A stretch of DNA of 64,000 bases from NCBI GenBank assembly GCA_023678885.1, contig JAHCLQ010000881.1, positions 78,819 through 142,818 on the forward strand, read 5' to 3'. The notes beneath the pieces were generated by a model, which was not told the DNA's origin, did no database searches, and saw only the letters and a program-made list of their open reading frames with translations. A program made the translations under genes and the position numbers. Below are positions 23,961-38,227 of this stretch, in pieces (position 1 is the stretch's first letter; every line of letters begins with the position of its first letter). This DNA comes from Pogostemon cablin (taxonomy: Eukaryota > Streptophyta > Magnoliopsida > Lamiales > Lamiaceae).

Positions 23961-26222
23961 AAAGCCCAAAACCTATTTATTTATTTTTATAGCCCAAAAG
24001 GCCAGCCCAATTAAGCCCAACTAGATTTTTTTTAGAATGCCCAAAACCTATTTATTTATTTTTATATCCCAAAAGGCTAGCCCAATCAAGCTCAACTAGA
24101 TTTTTTTAGAAAGCCCACTTATTTATTTATTTATTTTGTGGCCCAAAGTTTCAGCCCACTTAAATGGCCTGATATATAATTAGAAAGGCTAAAGTTAAAA
24201 ATAAAAGAGAGAAGAACGGGAGAAGAAAAGCAAAAGAGGGGAAAGAAAAGAGTGAAGAGGAGAAACCCTTGTTGATCAAATTCTCCCTTACAACCCTCAT
24301 CCTAGGTGGTTTCTAAGTGGTTTTGAGGTAAGTGGTGTGTGAATTAAGCTTCCTTCTTCCATGATTTTGAAATTTTGTGGGGTTTTTCTTTTTGGTATGT
24401 GGGTAATTTGCAGACTGTTCGAACTAATTTTGACATACCTATTGCCCTCGAAAGTTTTCAAACTTAATTTCTGTACGTAGCTGAACTCGTTAGCTTTCCG
24501 TAGCCACTTGAAACGCCTCAATCCGATTATTCTACAATTAGTTATAATTTTTCTCGTAAACTGCCGCTAGCTGGAAAATTTCAGAATTTTTATGTCGAAT
24601 TCAAACTTATTTTCTATCGTTTCGTTTAGTTAATCTATTGAAACGGGTTATGTGGGATTGGGAACTGATGTGAAGGAGTTACATGCCATTTTTATTTAAT
24701 ATCGACTCGTTCGAACTCGATTAGGATTTGTTTTTAGCAATGAAAGGGATGTTAACGTTAATAGTTAGTTATATTTAATTTGTCTTTAATTGCTCATCTC
24801 CTTTCTAGGTAAAGAACCATCGACGAAGGGCAAGGGACCGACTTCAGATTCCGGAGAGAGTTAATCACTTCCTTGTGAGTTGATAATTCGGGAACGTCTT
24901 CTCTTGTGGGAAGTGTGGACCCTCGATAAATGTGCACTTATTTTAGTTTTAGTTAATTGATAAGAAAATTATTTGGTATTATGTTATGTGGTAAAGAGCC
25001 TGATTGACTCGATTGCTCTGGTTAGAGTCATGTTAGCCATTTTATGAGTATTATTGATTTTTGGTTATTCTTGTGTGCCAATTAAGACTCTAACTTGAGT
25101 CGTTATTCATCTTATGATGCACATGCATATGTATGCCTGGTACCAAGGTTAAGTAGCCCGAATTGGTCACGGTTCGGGTGAGTTGGAGCGACATTGATTA
25201 AGTAGCCCGAATTTGTCGCGGTTCGGGTGAGTTAGAGTGACAACCAAGTTGCCCGTGATTGGCAAACCTGGGTGAGTTAGATCTAACGGGGCACCTGTCC
25301 ATTTGGCAAATTCTGATACTCTGGAGGGTGATCGTTAGATGGATCAGTCCATTATAGGCTCAGTCAACGTCACCGGTGTGGGACATGCATATCATATATG
25401 TTTATATGTTTGATCATTTCAAGTATTCACGTCGATATTGAATTGTGAACTTTAGCACTTGGCGTATTGAGAAAGAATATTAATGTGCATTTTATCTAGA
25501 GTAACGGTGACGGGCTTGGACTGTCTCTCGACGGAGAGCTCAGTTCGAGGAGGATATTGACTACCCACGCGTCTTTTATGTGATAACATGTTGTTTGAAC
25601 TAATTGTGTTATTCGTAAATGTGCACTAAGGTTTTTATTTTCATTAATATGTATACTGAGTGAGAAATAGTTATTGTGGGACGAAATGTGGGATTTTATG
25701 TTATGAACCGCGAGTGGAATACATGCTTCGTATAAGGGTCGGGGTTACCGGCTTATCACCTCACTGAGCTAGTGGTTTTGCTCACCCCCATCATTCTTTC
25801 CTTTTCAGGCTGTTGATATCGTTTTGGTTGGAGGTTTTCCTATCGTTTGCTCGTCATCCAATCCGTGTTTTGGGTACTTTCTCTTTTATGTAAATTGACG
25901 GATTCATTGGCGAGATTGTATAGTTTATATTTGGAGACCCCCTTGATGTTCTTTTTGTACCTTCGCGATGTTATATCGTTCATGTATATTTTCTTTAAAC
26001 TAAGTTGCACCGTTGTATTTTGTACCTTTGTAAATCCTTGTTGATACTTTTTGAGATGATGTCCTCGGGTTGTACCCGTTGTTATCAGTTGTTCAGCTCT
26101 ACAGGTACTTGATAGCAAGCCTTACGTTTTCTATAAACTTTGTGGAGTGGAGTGCACCCATTCTGCGAAATTTATGGTTAACGTGGCGGTTGTCGCGTTC
26201 TGTCTGGGGTCGGGGCGTCACA
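23928..26222 (+). repeat. 3' LTR of element A
   Basis: About 2,295 bp, from TATAATATC to GGGGCGTCACA; the fourth base from the end of the usual TGACA context is changed to C. It has two units of the roughly 75-bp tandem repeat at its left. Point differences from the 5' LTR cluster near 24180-24480. Satellite resumes immediately after it. Confidence 0.92.
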
Positions 26223-27459
26223 TATTTACTTCATTACGATCAACATTTCCTTCGTTTTGATGCTTATTTACATTATTTTGATGCATATTTACCTCATTAA
26301 GATCTACATTTCCTTCGTTTTGAAGCATATTTCTTTCATTTCGATAAATATTTACTTCGTTTCGATGCATATTTACTTCATTTTGTTGCATAATTACTTC
26401 ATTCAGATCAACATTTTCATCGTTTCGATACATATTCACTTTATTTTAATGCATATTTATTTCACTATGATCAACATTTCCTTTGTTTCGTTGTATGTTT
26501 CCTTCATTCTGATTCATATTTACTTCATTACGATCAACATTTCCTTCGATTTGATGCATATATCCATCATTTCGATGCATATTTCCTTCGTTTCGATGTA
26601 TATAATTACTTCATTTTGATGCATATTTACTTAATTTCGATGCATATATCCTTCATTTTGATGCATATTTACTTCATTACGATAAATATTTCCTTCGTTT
26701 CGATGCATACTTACTTCATTTTTATGCATGTTTACCTCATTATGATCAACATTTCCTACGTTTCGATGCATATTTCTTTCGTTTTGATGCACATTTACTT
26801 CATTTTGATGCTCATTTTCTCGTTTCGATGCATATTTACTTCATTTTGATTCAAATTTTGATGCACATTTACTTCGTTTCGATGTATATTTTCTTCGTTT
26901 CAATTGATATTAACTTCATTTTGATGCATATTTACTAAATTACGATTAATATTTTCTTCGTTTCGATGCATTTTTACTTTATTTTGATGGATATTTACTT
27001 ATTAACGATCAAGATTTCCTTTGTTTCGATGTATATTTACTTCATTATGATGCATTTACCTCATTATAATCATCATTTCCTTTGTTTCGATTCATATTTT
27101 TTTTATTTTGATTCATATTTTTCTTCGTTTCGATGCATATTTACTTTATTTTGATAGATATTTACTTCATTACGATCAACATTTCCTTCGTTTTGATGCA
27201 TATTTACTTCATTTCGATGCATATTTCCTTAATTTTGATGCATATTTACATCATAACGACCAATATTTCCTTCGTTTCGATGCATATTTACTTCATTTTG
27301 ATGCATTTACCTCATTATAATCATCATTTCTATCGTTTCGATGCATATTTCTTTTGTTTTGATGCACATTTACTTCATTTTGATGCACATTTTCTTGTTT
27401 CAATGCATATTTATTTCATTTTGATTCAAATTTTGATGCATTTTTCTTTCGTTTCAATT

Positions 27460-27500
27460 GATATTTACTTCATTTTGATGCATTTACCTCATTATAATCA
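27460..27500 (+). other. Junction of the 17.7-kb tandem duplication
   Basis: Left of this point the monomer order is that of the right flank of element A. Right of it, the order TGCATTTACCTCATTATAAT and onward matches 9816 onward. A similar monomer string just upstream (about 27300-27480) is repeated across the junction, as expected for a crossover between two out-of-register array segments. Confidence 0.75.
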
Positions 27501-29682
27501 ATATTTCCTTCGTTTCGATGCATATTTCTTTTGTTTTGATGCACATTTACTTCATTTTGATGCTCATTTTCTTGTTTCGATGCATATTTACTTCATTTTG
27601 ATTCAAATTTTGATGCATTTTTCTTTCGTTTCAATTGATATTTACTTCATTTTGATGCATATTTCCTTCTTTTTGATGCAGATTTATTTCATTACGTTCA
27701 ACATTTCCTTTGTTTTGATGCATATTTTCTTCATTTTGATGCATATTTACTTCATTACGATCAATATTTTCTTCATTTAGATGTATATTTACTTCATTTT
27801 GATGCATATTTAGGTCATTACGATCAACATTTCCTTAGTTTTGATGCTTATTTACATCATTTTGATGCATATTTACCTCATTAAGATCTACATTTCCTTC
27901 GTTTCGATGCATATCTCTTTCGTTTCGATGAAAATTTACTTCATTTTGATGCATATATACTTCATTGCGATCAACATTTCCTTCGTTTCGATGCATATTT
28001 ACTTCATATTTTTCATAATTACTTCATTCAGATCAACATTTTCATCGTTTCGATACATATTTACTTTATTTTGATGCATATTTACTTCACTACGATCAAC
28101 ATTTCCTTTGTTTCGATGTATGTTTCATTCATTCTGATGCATATTTACTCCATTACGATCAACATTTTCTTCGATTCGATTCATATATCTATCATTTTGA
28201 TGCATATTTCCTTCATTTCGATGTATATAATTACTTCATTTTGATGCATATTTACTTCATTTCTATGCATATTTTCTTCATTTTAAAGCATATTTACTTC
28301 ATTACGATCAATATTTTCTTCGTTTCAATGCATATTTACTTCATTTTGATGCATGTTTACCTTATTATGATCAACATTTCTTTCTTTTCGATGCATATTT
28401 CTTTCGTTTTGATGCATATTTACTTCATTACGATCAATATTTTCTTCATTTCGATGTATATTTACTTCATTTTGATGCATATTTACTTCATTATGATCAA
28501 CATTTCCTTCGTTTCGATGCATATTTCTTTTGTTTTGATGCACATTTACTTCATTTTGATGCTCATTTTCTTGTTTCGATGAATATTTACTTCTTTTTGA
28601 TTCAAATTTTGATGCATTTTTATTTCGTTTCAATTGATATTTACTTTATTTTGATGTATATTTCCTTCATTTTGATGCAGATTTACTCCATTACGTTCAA
28701 CATTTCCTTCGTTTTAATGTATATTTTCTTCATTTTGATGCATATTTAATTCATTACGATCAATATTTCCTTCGTTTCGATACATATTTTCTTCATTTTG
28801 ATGTATATTTACTTCATTACGATCAACATTTCCTTCGTTTTGATGCTTATTTACATCATTTTGATGCATATTTACCTCATTAAGATCTACATTTCCTTCG
28901 TTTTGAATCATATTTCTTTCATTTCGATAAATATTTACTTCGTTTCAATGCATATTTATTTCATTTTGTTGCATAATTACTTCATTCAGATAAACATTTT
29001 CATCGTTTCGATACATATTCACTTTATTTTGATGCATATTTACTTCACTATGATCAACATTTACTTTGTTTCGTTGTATGTTTCCTTCATTCTATGCATA
29101 TTTACTTCATTACGATCAACATTTCCTTCGATTCGATGCATATATCCATCATTTCGATGCATATTTCCTTCGTTTCGAAGTATATAATTACTTCATTTTG
29201 ATGCATATTTACTTAATTTCGATGCATATTTCCTTCATTTTGATGCATATTTACTTCATTACGAACAACATTTCCTTCGTTTTGATGCTTATTTAAATCA
29301 TTTTGATGCATATTTACCTCATTAAGATCTACATTTCCTTCGTTTCGAAGCATATTTCTTTCATTTCGATAAATATTTACTTCATTTAGATGCATATTTA
29401 CTTCATTGCGATCAACATTTCCTTCGTTTCGATGCATATTTACTTCATTTTGTTGCATAATTACTTCATTCAGATCAACATTTTCATCGTTTTGATACAT
29501 ATTTACTTTATTTTGATACATATTTACTTCACTATGATCAACATTTCCTCTGTTTCGTTGTATGTTTCCTTCATTCTGATGCATATTTACTTCATTAAGA
29601 TCAACATTTCCATCGATTCGATGCATATATCCATCATTTCGATGCATATTTCCTTCGTTTCGATGTATATAATTACTTCATT

Positions 29683-32600
29683 TTGATGCATATTTACTTA
29701 ATTTCGATGCATTTTTCCTTCATTTTGATGCATATTTACTTCATTACGATAAACATTTCCTTCATTTCGATGCATATTTACTTCATTTTTATGCATATTT
29801 ACCTCATTATGATCAACATTTCCTTCGTTTTGATGCATATTTCTTTCGTTTTGATGCACATTACTTCATTTTGATGTTCATTTTCTCATTTCGATGCATA
29901 TTTACTTCTTTTTGATTCAAATTTTGATGCATATTTACTTCATTTCGATGCATATTTTCTTCGTTTCGATTGATATTTACTTCATTTTGATGCATATTTA
30001 CTAAATTACGATCGATATTTTCTTCGTTTCGATGCATTTTCACTTTATTTTGATGGATATTTACTTCATTACGATCAACATTTTCTTTGTTTCGATGTAT
30101 ATTTACTTCATTATGATGCATTTACCTCATTATGATCAACATTTCCTTCATTTCGATGCATATTTCTTTTGTTTTGATTCATATTTTTCTTCCTTTCGAA
30201 GCATATTTAATTTATGTTGATGGATATTTACTTCATTATGATCAACATTTCCTTCATTTTGATGCATATTTACTTCATTTCGATGCATATTTCCTTAATT
30301 TTGATGCATATTTACTTCATAACGACCAATATTTCTTTCGTTTCGATGCATATTTACTTCATTTTGATGCATTTACCTCATTATAATCAATATTTCCTTC
30401 ATTTCGATGCATATTTCTTTTGTTTTGATGCACATTTACTTCATTTTGATGCTCATTTTCTTGTTTCGATGCATATTTACTTCATTTTGATTCAAATTTT
30501 GATGCATTTTTCTTTCGTTTCAATTGATATTTACTTCATTTTGATGCATATTTCCTTCTTTTTGATGCAGATTTATTTCATTACGTTCAACATTTCCTTT
30601 GTTTTGATGCATATTTTCTTCATTTTGATGCATATTTACTTCATTACGATCAATATTTTCTTCATTTCGATGTATATTTACTTCATTTTGATGCATATTT
30701 AGGTCATTACGATCAACATTTCCTTAGTTTTGATGCTTATTTACATCATTTTGATGCATATTTACCTCATTAAGATCTACATTTCCTTCGTTTCGATGCA
30801 TATCTCTTTCGTTTCGATGAAAATTTACTTCATTTTGATGCATATATACTTCATTGCGATCAACATTTCCTTCGTTTCGATGCATATTTACTTCATATTT
30901 TTCATAATTACTTCATTCAGATCAACATTTTCATCGTTTCGATACATATTTACTTTATTTTGATGCATATTTACTTCACTACGATCAACATTTCCTTTGT
31001 TTCGATGTATGTTTCATTCATTCTGATGCATATTTACTCCATTACGATCAACATTTTCTTCGATTCGATTCATATATCTATCATTTTGATGCATATTTCC
31101 TTCATTTCGATGTATATAATTACTTCATTTTGATGCATATTTACTTCATTTCTATGCATATTTTCTTCATTTTAAAGCATATTTACTTCATTACGATCAA
31201 TATTTTCTTCGTTTCAATGCATATTTACTTCATTTTGATGCATGTTTACCTTATTATGATCAACATTTCTTTCTTTTCGATGCATATTTCTTTCGTTTTG
31301 ATGCATATTTACTTCATTACGATCAATATTTTCTTCATTTCGATGTATATTTACTTCATTTTGATGCATATTTACCTCATTAGGATCAACATTTCCTTCG
31401 TTTCGATGCACATTTTTTTGTTTTGATGCACATTTACTTCATTTTGATGCTCATTTTCTTGTTTCGATGCATATTTACTTCATTTTCATTCAAATTTTGA
31501 TGCATTTTTCTTTCGTTTCAATTTATATTTACCTTATTTTGATGCATATTTCCTTCATTTTGATGCAGATTTACTCCATTACGTTCAACATTTCCTTCAT
31601 TTTGATGCATATTTTCTTCATTTTGATGCATATTTACTTCATTACGATCAATATTTCCTCCGTTTCGATGTATATTTACTTCATTTTGATGCATATTTAC
31701 TTCATTACGATCAACATTTCCTTCGTTTTGATGCTTATTTACATCATTTTGATGCATATTTACCTCATTAAGATCTACATTTCCTTCGTTTTGAATCATA
31801 TTTCTTTCATTTCGATAAATATTTACTTCGTTTCAATGCATATTTATTTCATTTTGTTGCATAATTACTTCATTCAGATAAACATTTTCATCGTTTCGAT
31901 ACATATTCACTTTATTTTGATGCATATTTACTTCACTATGATCAACATTTACTTTGTTTCGTTGTATGTTTCCTTCATTCTATGCATATTTACTTCATTA
32001 CGATCAACATTTCCTTCGATTCGATGCATATATCCATCATTTCGATGCATATTTCCTTCGTTTCGAAGTATATAATTACTTCATTTTGATGCATATTTAC
32101 TTAATTTCGATACATATTTCCTTCATTTTGATGCATATTTACTTCATTACGAACAACATTTCCTTCGTTTTGATGCTTATTTAAATCATTTTGATGCATA
32201 TTTACCTCATTAAGATCTACATTTCCTTCGTTTCGAAGCATATTTCTTTCATTTCGATAAATATTTACTTCATTTAGATGCATATTTACTTCATTGCGAT
32301 CAACATTTCCTTCGTTTCGATGCATATTTACTTCATTTTGTTGCATAATTACTTCATTCAGATCAACATTTTCATCGTTTTGATACATATTTACTTTATT
32401 TTGATGCATATTTACTTCACTATGATCAACATTTCCTCTGTTTCGTTGTATGTTTCCTTCATTCTGATGCATATTTACTTCATTAAGATCAACATTTCCA
32501 TCGATTCGATGCATATATCCATCATTTCGATGCATATTTCCTTCGTTTCGATGTATTTAATTACTTCATTTTGATGCATATTTACTTAATTTCGATGCAT

Positions 32601-34660
32601 TTTTCCTTCATTTTGATGCATATTTACTTCATTACGATAAACATTTCCTTCATTTCGATGCATATTTACTTCATTTTTATGCATATTTACCTCATTATGA
32701 TCAACATTTCCTTCGTTTTGATGCATATTTCTTTCGTTTTGATGCACATTACTTCATTTTGATGTTCATTTTCTCATTTCGATGCATATTTACTTCTTTT
32801 TGATTCAAATTTTGATGCATATTTACTTCATTTCGATGCATATTTTCTTCGTTTCGATTGATATTTACTTTATTTTGATGCATATTTACTAAATTTCGAT
32901 CGATATTTTCTTCGTTTCGATGCATTTTCACTTTATTTTGATGGATATTTACTTCATTATGATCAACATTTTCTTTGTTTCGATGTATATTTACTTCATT
33001 ATGATGCATTTACCTCATTATGATCAACATTTCCTTCATTTCGATGCATATTTCTTTTGTTTTGATTCATATTTTTCTTCCTTTCGAAGCATATTTACTT
33101 TATTTTGATGGATATTTACTTCATTATGATCAACATTTCCTTCGTTTTGATGCATATTTACTTCATTTCGATGCATATTTCCTTAATTTTGATGCATATT
33201 TACTTCATAACGACCAATATTTCCTTCGTTGTCGATGCATATTTACTTCATTTTGATGCATTTACCTCATTATAATCAATATTTCCTTCGTTTCGATGCA
33301 TATTTCTTTTGTTTTGATGCACATTTACTTCATTTTGATGCTCATTTTCTTGTTTCGATGCATATTTACTTCATTTTGATTCAAATTTTGATGCATTTTT
33401 CTTTCGTTTCAATTGATATTTACTTCATTTTGATGCATATTTCCTTCTTTTTGATGCAGATTTATTTCATTACGTTCAACATTTCCTTTGTTTTGATGCA
33501 TATTTTCTTAATTTTGATGCATATTTACTTCATTACGATTAATATTTTCTTCATTTCGATGTATATTTACTTCATTTTGACGCATATTTAGGTCATTACG
33601 ATCAACATTTCCTTAGTTTTGATGCTTATTTACATCATTTTGATGCATATTTACCTCATTAAGATCTACATTTCCTTCGTTTCGATGCATATCTCTTTCG
33701 TTTCGATGAAAATTTACTTCATTTTGATGCATATATACTTCATTGCGATCAACATTTCCTTCGTTTCGATGTGTATTTACTTCATATTTTTCATAATTAC
33801 TTCATTCAGATCAACATTTTCATCGTTTCGATACATATTTACTTTATTTTGATGCATATTTACTTCACTACGATCAACATTTCCTTTGTTTCGATGTATG
33901 TTTCATTCATTCTGATGCATATTTACTCCATTACGATCAACATTATCTTCGATTCGATTCATATATCTATCATTTTGATGCATATTTCCTTCATTTCGAT
34001 GTATATAATTACTTCATTTTGATGCATATTTACTTCATTTCTATGCATATTTTCTTCATTTTAAAGCATATTTACTTCATTACGATCAATATTTTCTTCG
34101 TTTCAATGCATATTTACTTCATTTTGATGCATGTTTACCTTATTATGATCAACATTTCTTTCTTTTCGATGCATATTTCTTTCGTTTAGATGCATATTTA
34201 CTTCATTACGATCAATATTTTCTTCATTTCGATGTATATTTACTTCATTTTGATGCATATTTACTTCATTATGATCAACATTTCCTTCGTTTCGATGCAT
34301 ATTTACTTTATTTTGATGCATATTTACCTCATTACGATCAACATTTCCTTCGTTTTGATGCATATTTCTTTTGTTTTGATGCACATTTACTTCATTTTGA
34401 TGCTCATTTTCTTGTTTCGATGAATATTTACTTCTTTTTTATTCAAATTTTGATGCATTTTTCTTTCGTTCAATTGATATTTACTTTATTTTGATGTATA
34501 TTTCCTTCATTTTGATGCAGATTTACTCCATTACGTTCAACATTTCCTTCGTTTTAATGTATATTTTCTTCATTTTGATGCATATTTAATTCATTATGAT
34601 CAATATTTCCTTCGTTTCGATACATATTTTCTTCATTTTGATGTATATTTACTTCATTAC
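29683..34660 (+). repeat. 2,889-bp higher-order repeat copies in block III
   Basis: Landmarks at 29683 and 32571, 29861 and 32749, and 30730 and 33619 are 2,888-2,889 bp apart. They correspond to the copies at 12019 and 14908 in block II. The last copy is cut by element B at 34661, at the same monomer where element A cuts block II. Confidence 0.85.
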
Positions 34661-36957
34661 TATAATATCTTAGTTCAACAAGATTTTTTTTAGAAAGCCC
34701 AGAACCTATTTATTTATTTTTATAGCCCAAAAGGCCAGCCCAATTAAGCCCAACTAGATTTTTTTTAAAAAGCCGAAAACCTATTTATTTATTTTTATAG
34801 CCCAAAAGGCCAGCCCAATTAAGCCCAACTAGATTTTTTTAGAAAGCTCAAACTTATTTATTTATTTATTTTGTGGCCCAAAGTTTCAGCCCACTTAAAT
34901 GGCCTGATATATAATTAGTAAGGCTAAAGTTAAAAAAAAAGAGAGAGAAGAACAGGAGAAGAAAAGCAAAAGAGGGGAAAGAAGAGAGGAAGAGGAGAAA
35001 CCCTTGTTGATCAAATTCTCCCTTACAACCCTCATCCTAGGTGGTTTTTAAGTTGTTTTGAGGTAAGTGGTGTGTGAATTAAGCTTCCTTCTTCCATGAT
35101 TTTGTAATTTTGTGGGGTTTTTCTTTTAGGTATGTGGGTAATTTGCAGACTGTTCGAACTGATTTTGACATAGCTATTGCCCTCGAAAGTTTGCAAACTT
35201 AATTTCTGTACGTAGCTGAACTCGTTAGCTTTCCGTAGCCACTTGAAACGCCTCAATCCGATTATTCTACAATTAGTTATAATTTTTCTCGTAAACTGCC
35301 GCTAGCTGGAAAATTTCAGAATTTTTATGTCGAATTCAAACTTATTTTCTATCGTTTCGTTTAGTTAATCTATTGAAACGGGTTATGTGGGATTGGGAAC
35401 TGATGTTAAGGAGTTACATGCCATTTTTATTTAATATCGACTCGTTCGAACTCGATTAGGATTTGTTTTTAGCAATGAAAGGGATGTTAACGCTAATAGT
35501 TAGTTATATTTAATTTGTTTTTAATTGCTCATCTCCTTTCTAGGTAAAGAACCATCGACGAAGGGCAAGGGACCGACTTCAGATTCCGGAGAGAGTTAAT
35601 CACTTCCTTGTGAGTTGATAATTCGGGAACGCCTTCTCTTATGGGAAGTGTGGACCCTCGATAAATGTGCATTTATTTTAGTTTTAGTTAATTGATAAGA
35701 AAATTATTTGGTATTATGTTATGTGGTAAAGAGCCTGATTGACTCGATTGCTCTGGTTAGAGTCATGTTAGCCATTTTATGAGTATTATTGATTTCTGGT
35801 TATTCTTGTGTGCCAATTAAGACTCTAACTTGAGTCGTTATTCATCTTTTGATGCACATGCATATGTATGCCTGGTACCAAGGTTAAGTAGCCCGAATTG
35901 GTCACGGTTCGGGTGAGTTGGAGCGACATTGATTAAGTAGCCCGAATTTGTCGCGGTTCGGGTGAGTTAGAGTGACAACCAAGTTGCCCGTGATTGGCAA
36001 ACCTGGGTGAGTTAGATCTAACGGGGCACCTGTCCATTTGCCAAATTCTGATACTCTAGAGGTTGATCGTTAGATGGATCAGTCTATTATAGGCTCAGTC
36101 AACGTCACCGGTGTGGGACATGCATATCATATATGTTTATATGTTTGATCATTTCAAGTATTCACGTCGATATTGAATTGTGAACTTTAGCACTTGGCGT
36201 ATTGAGAAAGAATATTAATGTGCATTTTATCTAGAGTAACGGTGACGGGCTTGGACTGTCTCTCGACGGAGAGCTCAGTTCGAGGAGGATATTGACTACC
36301 CACGCGTCTTTTATGTGATAACATGTTGTTTGAACTAATTGTGTTATTCGTAAATGTGCACTACGGTTTTTATTTTCATTAATATGTATACTGAGTGAGA
36401 AATAGTTATTGTGGGACGAAATGTGGGATTTTATGTTATGAACCGCGAGTGGAATACATGCTTCGTATAAGGGTCGGGGTGACCGGCTTATCACCTCATT
36501 GAGCTAGTGGTTTTGCTCACCCCCATCATTCTTTCCTTTTCAGGCTGTTGATATCGTTTTGGTTGGAGGTTTTCCTATCGTTTGCTCGTCATCCAATCCG
36601 TGTTTTGGGTACTTTCTCTTTTATGTAAATTGACGGATTCATTGGCGAGATTGTATAGTTTATATTTGGTGACCCCCTTGATGTTCTTATTGTACCTTCG
36701 CGATGTTATATCGTTCATGTATATTTTCTTTAAACTAAGTTACACTGTTGTATTTTGTACCTTTGTAAATCCTTGTTGATACTTTTTGAGATGATGTCCT
36801 CGGGTTGTACCCGTTGTTATCAGTTGTTCAGCTCTACAGGTACTTGATAGCAAGCCTTACGTTTTTTATAAACTTTGTGGAGTGGAGTGCACCCATTCTG
36901 CGAAATTTATGGTTAACGTGGCGGTTGTCGCGTTCTGTCTGGGGTCGGGGCGTGACA
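34661..36957 (+). repeat. 5' LTR of element B
   Basis: About 2,297 bp, TATAATATC to GGGGCGTGACA. It keeps two roughly 75-bp tandem units where the 5' LTR of element A has one. Otherwise it is nearly identical to that LTR. The TATA-like site is at 34908-34915. Confidence 0.92.
34678..34830 (+). repeat. 75-bp tandem units in the 5' LTR of element B
   Basis: Two adjacent units, each starting AGATTTTTTT and containing CCTATTTATTTATTTTTATA and AAGGCCAGCCCAATTAAGCC. One unit is absent from the element A 5' LTR. The 3' LTRs and the solo LTR have two. Confidence 0.8.
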
Positions 36958-36964
36958 ACTTTCT

Positions 36965-36977
36965 TGGTATCAGAGCC
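36965..36977 (+). other. Primer binding site of element B
   Basis: TGGTATCAGAGCC, seven bases after the 5' LTR end, as in element A. Confidence 0.95.
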
Positions 36978-37105
36978 TGGTTTTATGATTCTCAATCTTT
37001 TTGTGTCAAGCCAATGAGTCCAACTTTGTTTCTATATCATCCTAAGGTATTGTATTGCCTTGACATTGACCTTGTATTTTCTTTCCTTTCTTCCTTTCAG
37101 TCATT

Positions 37106-38098
37106 ATGGCACCTCCAGTTCGTCGTCGAGGTCGAGGTCGAGGACACGCTCCTCGTGATCCTCCGAGTCCTCTACTCTCTTCTGTTCCTTGTGGACCTCG
37201 AGGGCATGTTTCTTCTGATCATGTCATTCCTCCGACGGTTATGGACCCTATCAATTCTGATCATAGGGTGCCAGTTTCCCAAGTAGAGCAACCACGGGCC
37301 CAGTTGCGGGTTGAGCACATGATGACACCCGAGCAGTACCAATTGTATTATGATCACATTCGAATACATGGTGTTCCACCACCTACAACGGCTCATACAA
37401 CTACGACTGTCACTGAAGAGGTTCTTCGTGCTAATGAATCGATTCGACCTACATCTAATGTACCAGTTTTTACTCCAGAAATGGCTTTATGAGGTTCTGC
37501 TTCTCGAGGTGCACTTTTTATACCTGATTTGGTGAAAGCAGTTGAAAACATGGGGACTTCGAAATTTGACGGTGCAAGAGATGCTTCTAACGCGGGGGCA
37601 TGGTTAAAGGAGATTACAGAGACCTTTGACACCTTGATTATTGAAGAATGTTATCGTGTGGTCATTGCAACCAAGTTGTTAGGCCCAGATGCACGACGAT
37701 GGTGGCAGAATCTAAAAGAGACATATTCGGTTACTATTACGTGGGCTATCTTTGTGGAACGATTCAAAGATCGATACTTCTCTCAGTACATCAAGGATCA
37801 GAAGAGAAAGGAGTTCTTCAACCTCTTTCAAGTATGTTTTCAGTGTCGACAGCCGGGGCATATGCGAAGTTCTTGTCCTCAACTTATGGGAACGAGCAGT
37901 CAGGGTTCTGGTCAGCTTCGTGGTAAACTAACATATTTTACACCCAGAGATACTCGATCTGCAGTTACCAGAGTGCCCGATGCCTCAAGCGGCCCTAGTA
38001 CTCAATCACCTATGCAAGGAAGGAAGCAAACTAGAGTATTTCATATTTCCCAAGAAGAGGCTCGCTCAGATCCGAAGGTTGTGACAGGTAATTTATAA
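37106..38098 (+). pseudogene. gag: gag of element B, broken by a stop
   Basis: Same start, Arg/Gly-rich N-terminus, gag domain and zinc knuckle as element A, with the same missing central segment. A G-to-T change makes TGA at 37490-37492, after residue 128, so the intact frame encodes only the N-terminal linker. The rest is open again from about 37493 to 38098. Small differences from A include Arg for His at residue 7 and Phe for Ser in the stretch after the zinc knuckle. The region after 38087 is the putative intron. Confidence 0.88.
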
Positions 38099-38227
38099 TT
38101 TGAGTATTTTCACATGCTAAATCTAACCCCGCCTTGTTATGCCACTTGATTACGAATAAAACATTCGTAAGAAATTCTATCTTTTCAAAATTTTAAATCA
38201 CAATCTCACCTAATATTGCTTCTTTAG
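38088..38227 (+). other. Putative 140-bp intron between gag and protease (element B)
   Basis: Identical by eye to 20349-20488 in element A: GT start, CTAAT motif, TTCTTTAG end. The phase is conserved on both sides. Confidence 0.58.

Larger units (their letters stand above)
16997..26222 (+). mobile_element. Ty3/gypsy LTR retrotransposon, element A (full length, defective)
   Basis: Order: 5' LTR (16997-19218), Met-tRNA primer site, leader, gag, putative intron, protease, reverse transcriptase, RNase H, integrase, GPY/F plus chromodomain-like tail, purine tract, 3' LTR (23928-26222). The RT-RNase H-integrase order is Ty3/gypsy. The tail suggests a chromovirus, most like the Tekay/Del group; that is a judgement from motif style, not a tree. 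It is defective: gag is internally deleted, there is a stop in RT (21418) and a frameshift near 23520. The two LTRs differ visibly from each other, more than element A differs from element B, so insertion came before the duplication that made B. Confidence 0.95.
9816..27479 (+). repeat. 17.66-kb duplicated segment, copy 1 (contains element A)
   Basis: Landmarks from 9816 onward recur 17,664 bp later (10177 and 27841; 13066 and 30730). Inside the retroelement and to its right the offset is 17,739 bp (17293 and 35032; 21442 and 39181; 26257 and 43996). The 75-bp step is one extra tandem unit in the 5' LTR of element B. The segment is about 6.8 kb of array, the whole 9.2-kb element and about 1.3 kb of array. 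Confidence 0.88.
26223..34660 (+). repeat. 21-bp satellite array, block III
   Basis: The same 21-bp tandem repeat. The first part (26223 to about 27479) is the right flank of element A. From 27480 the block restarts as a near-exact copy of 9816 onwards, including its 2,889-bp higher-order units. It ends at element B. No gene is supported. Confidence 0.95.
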
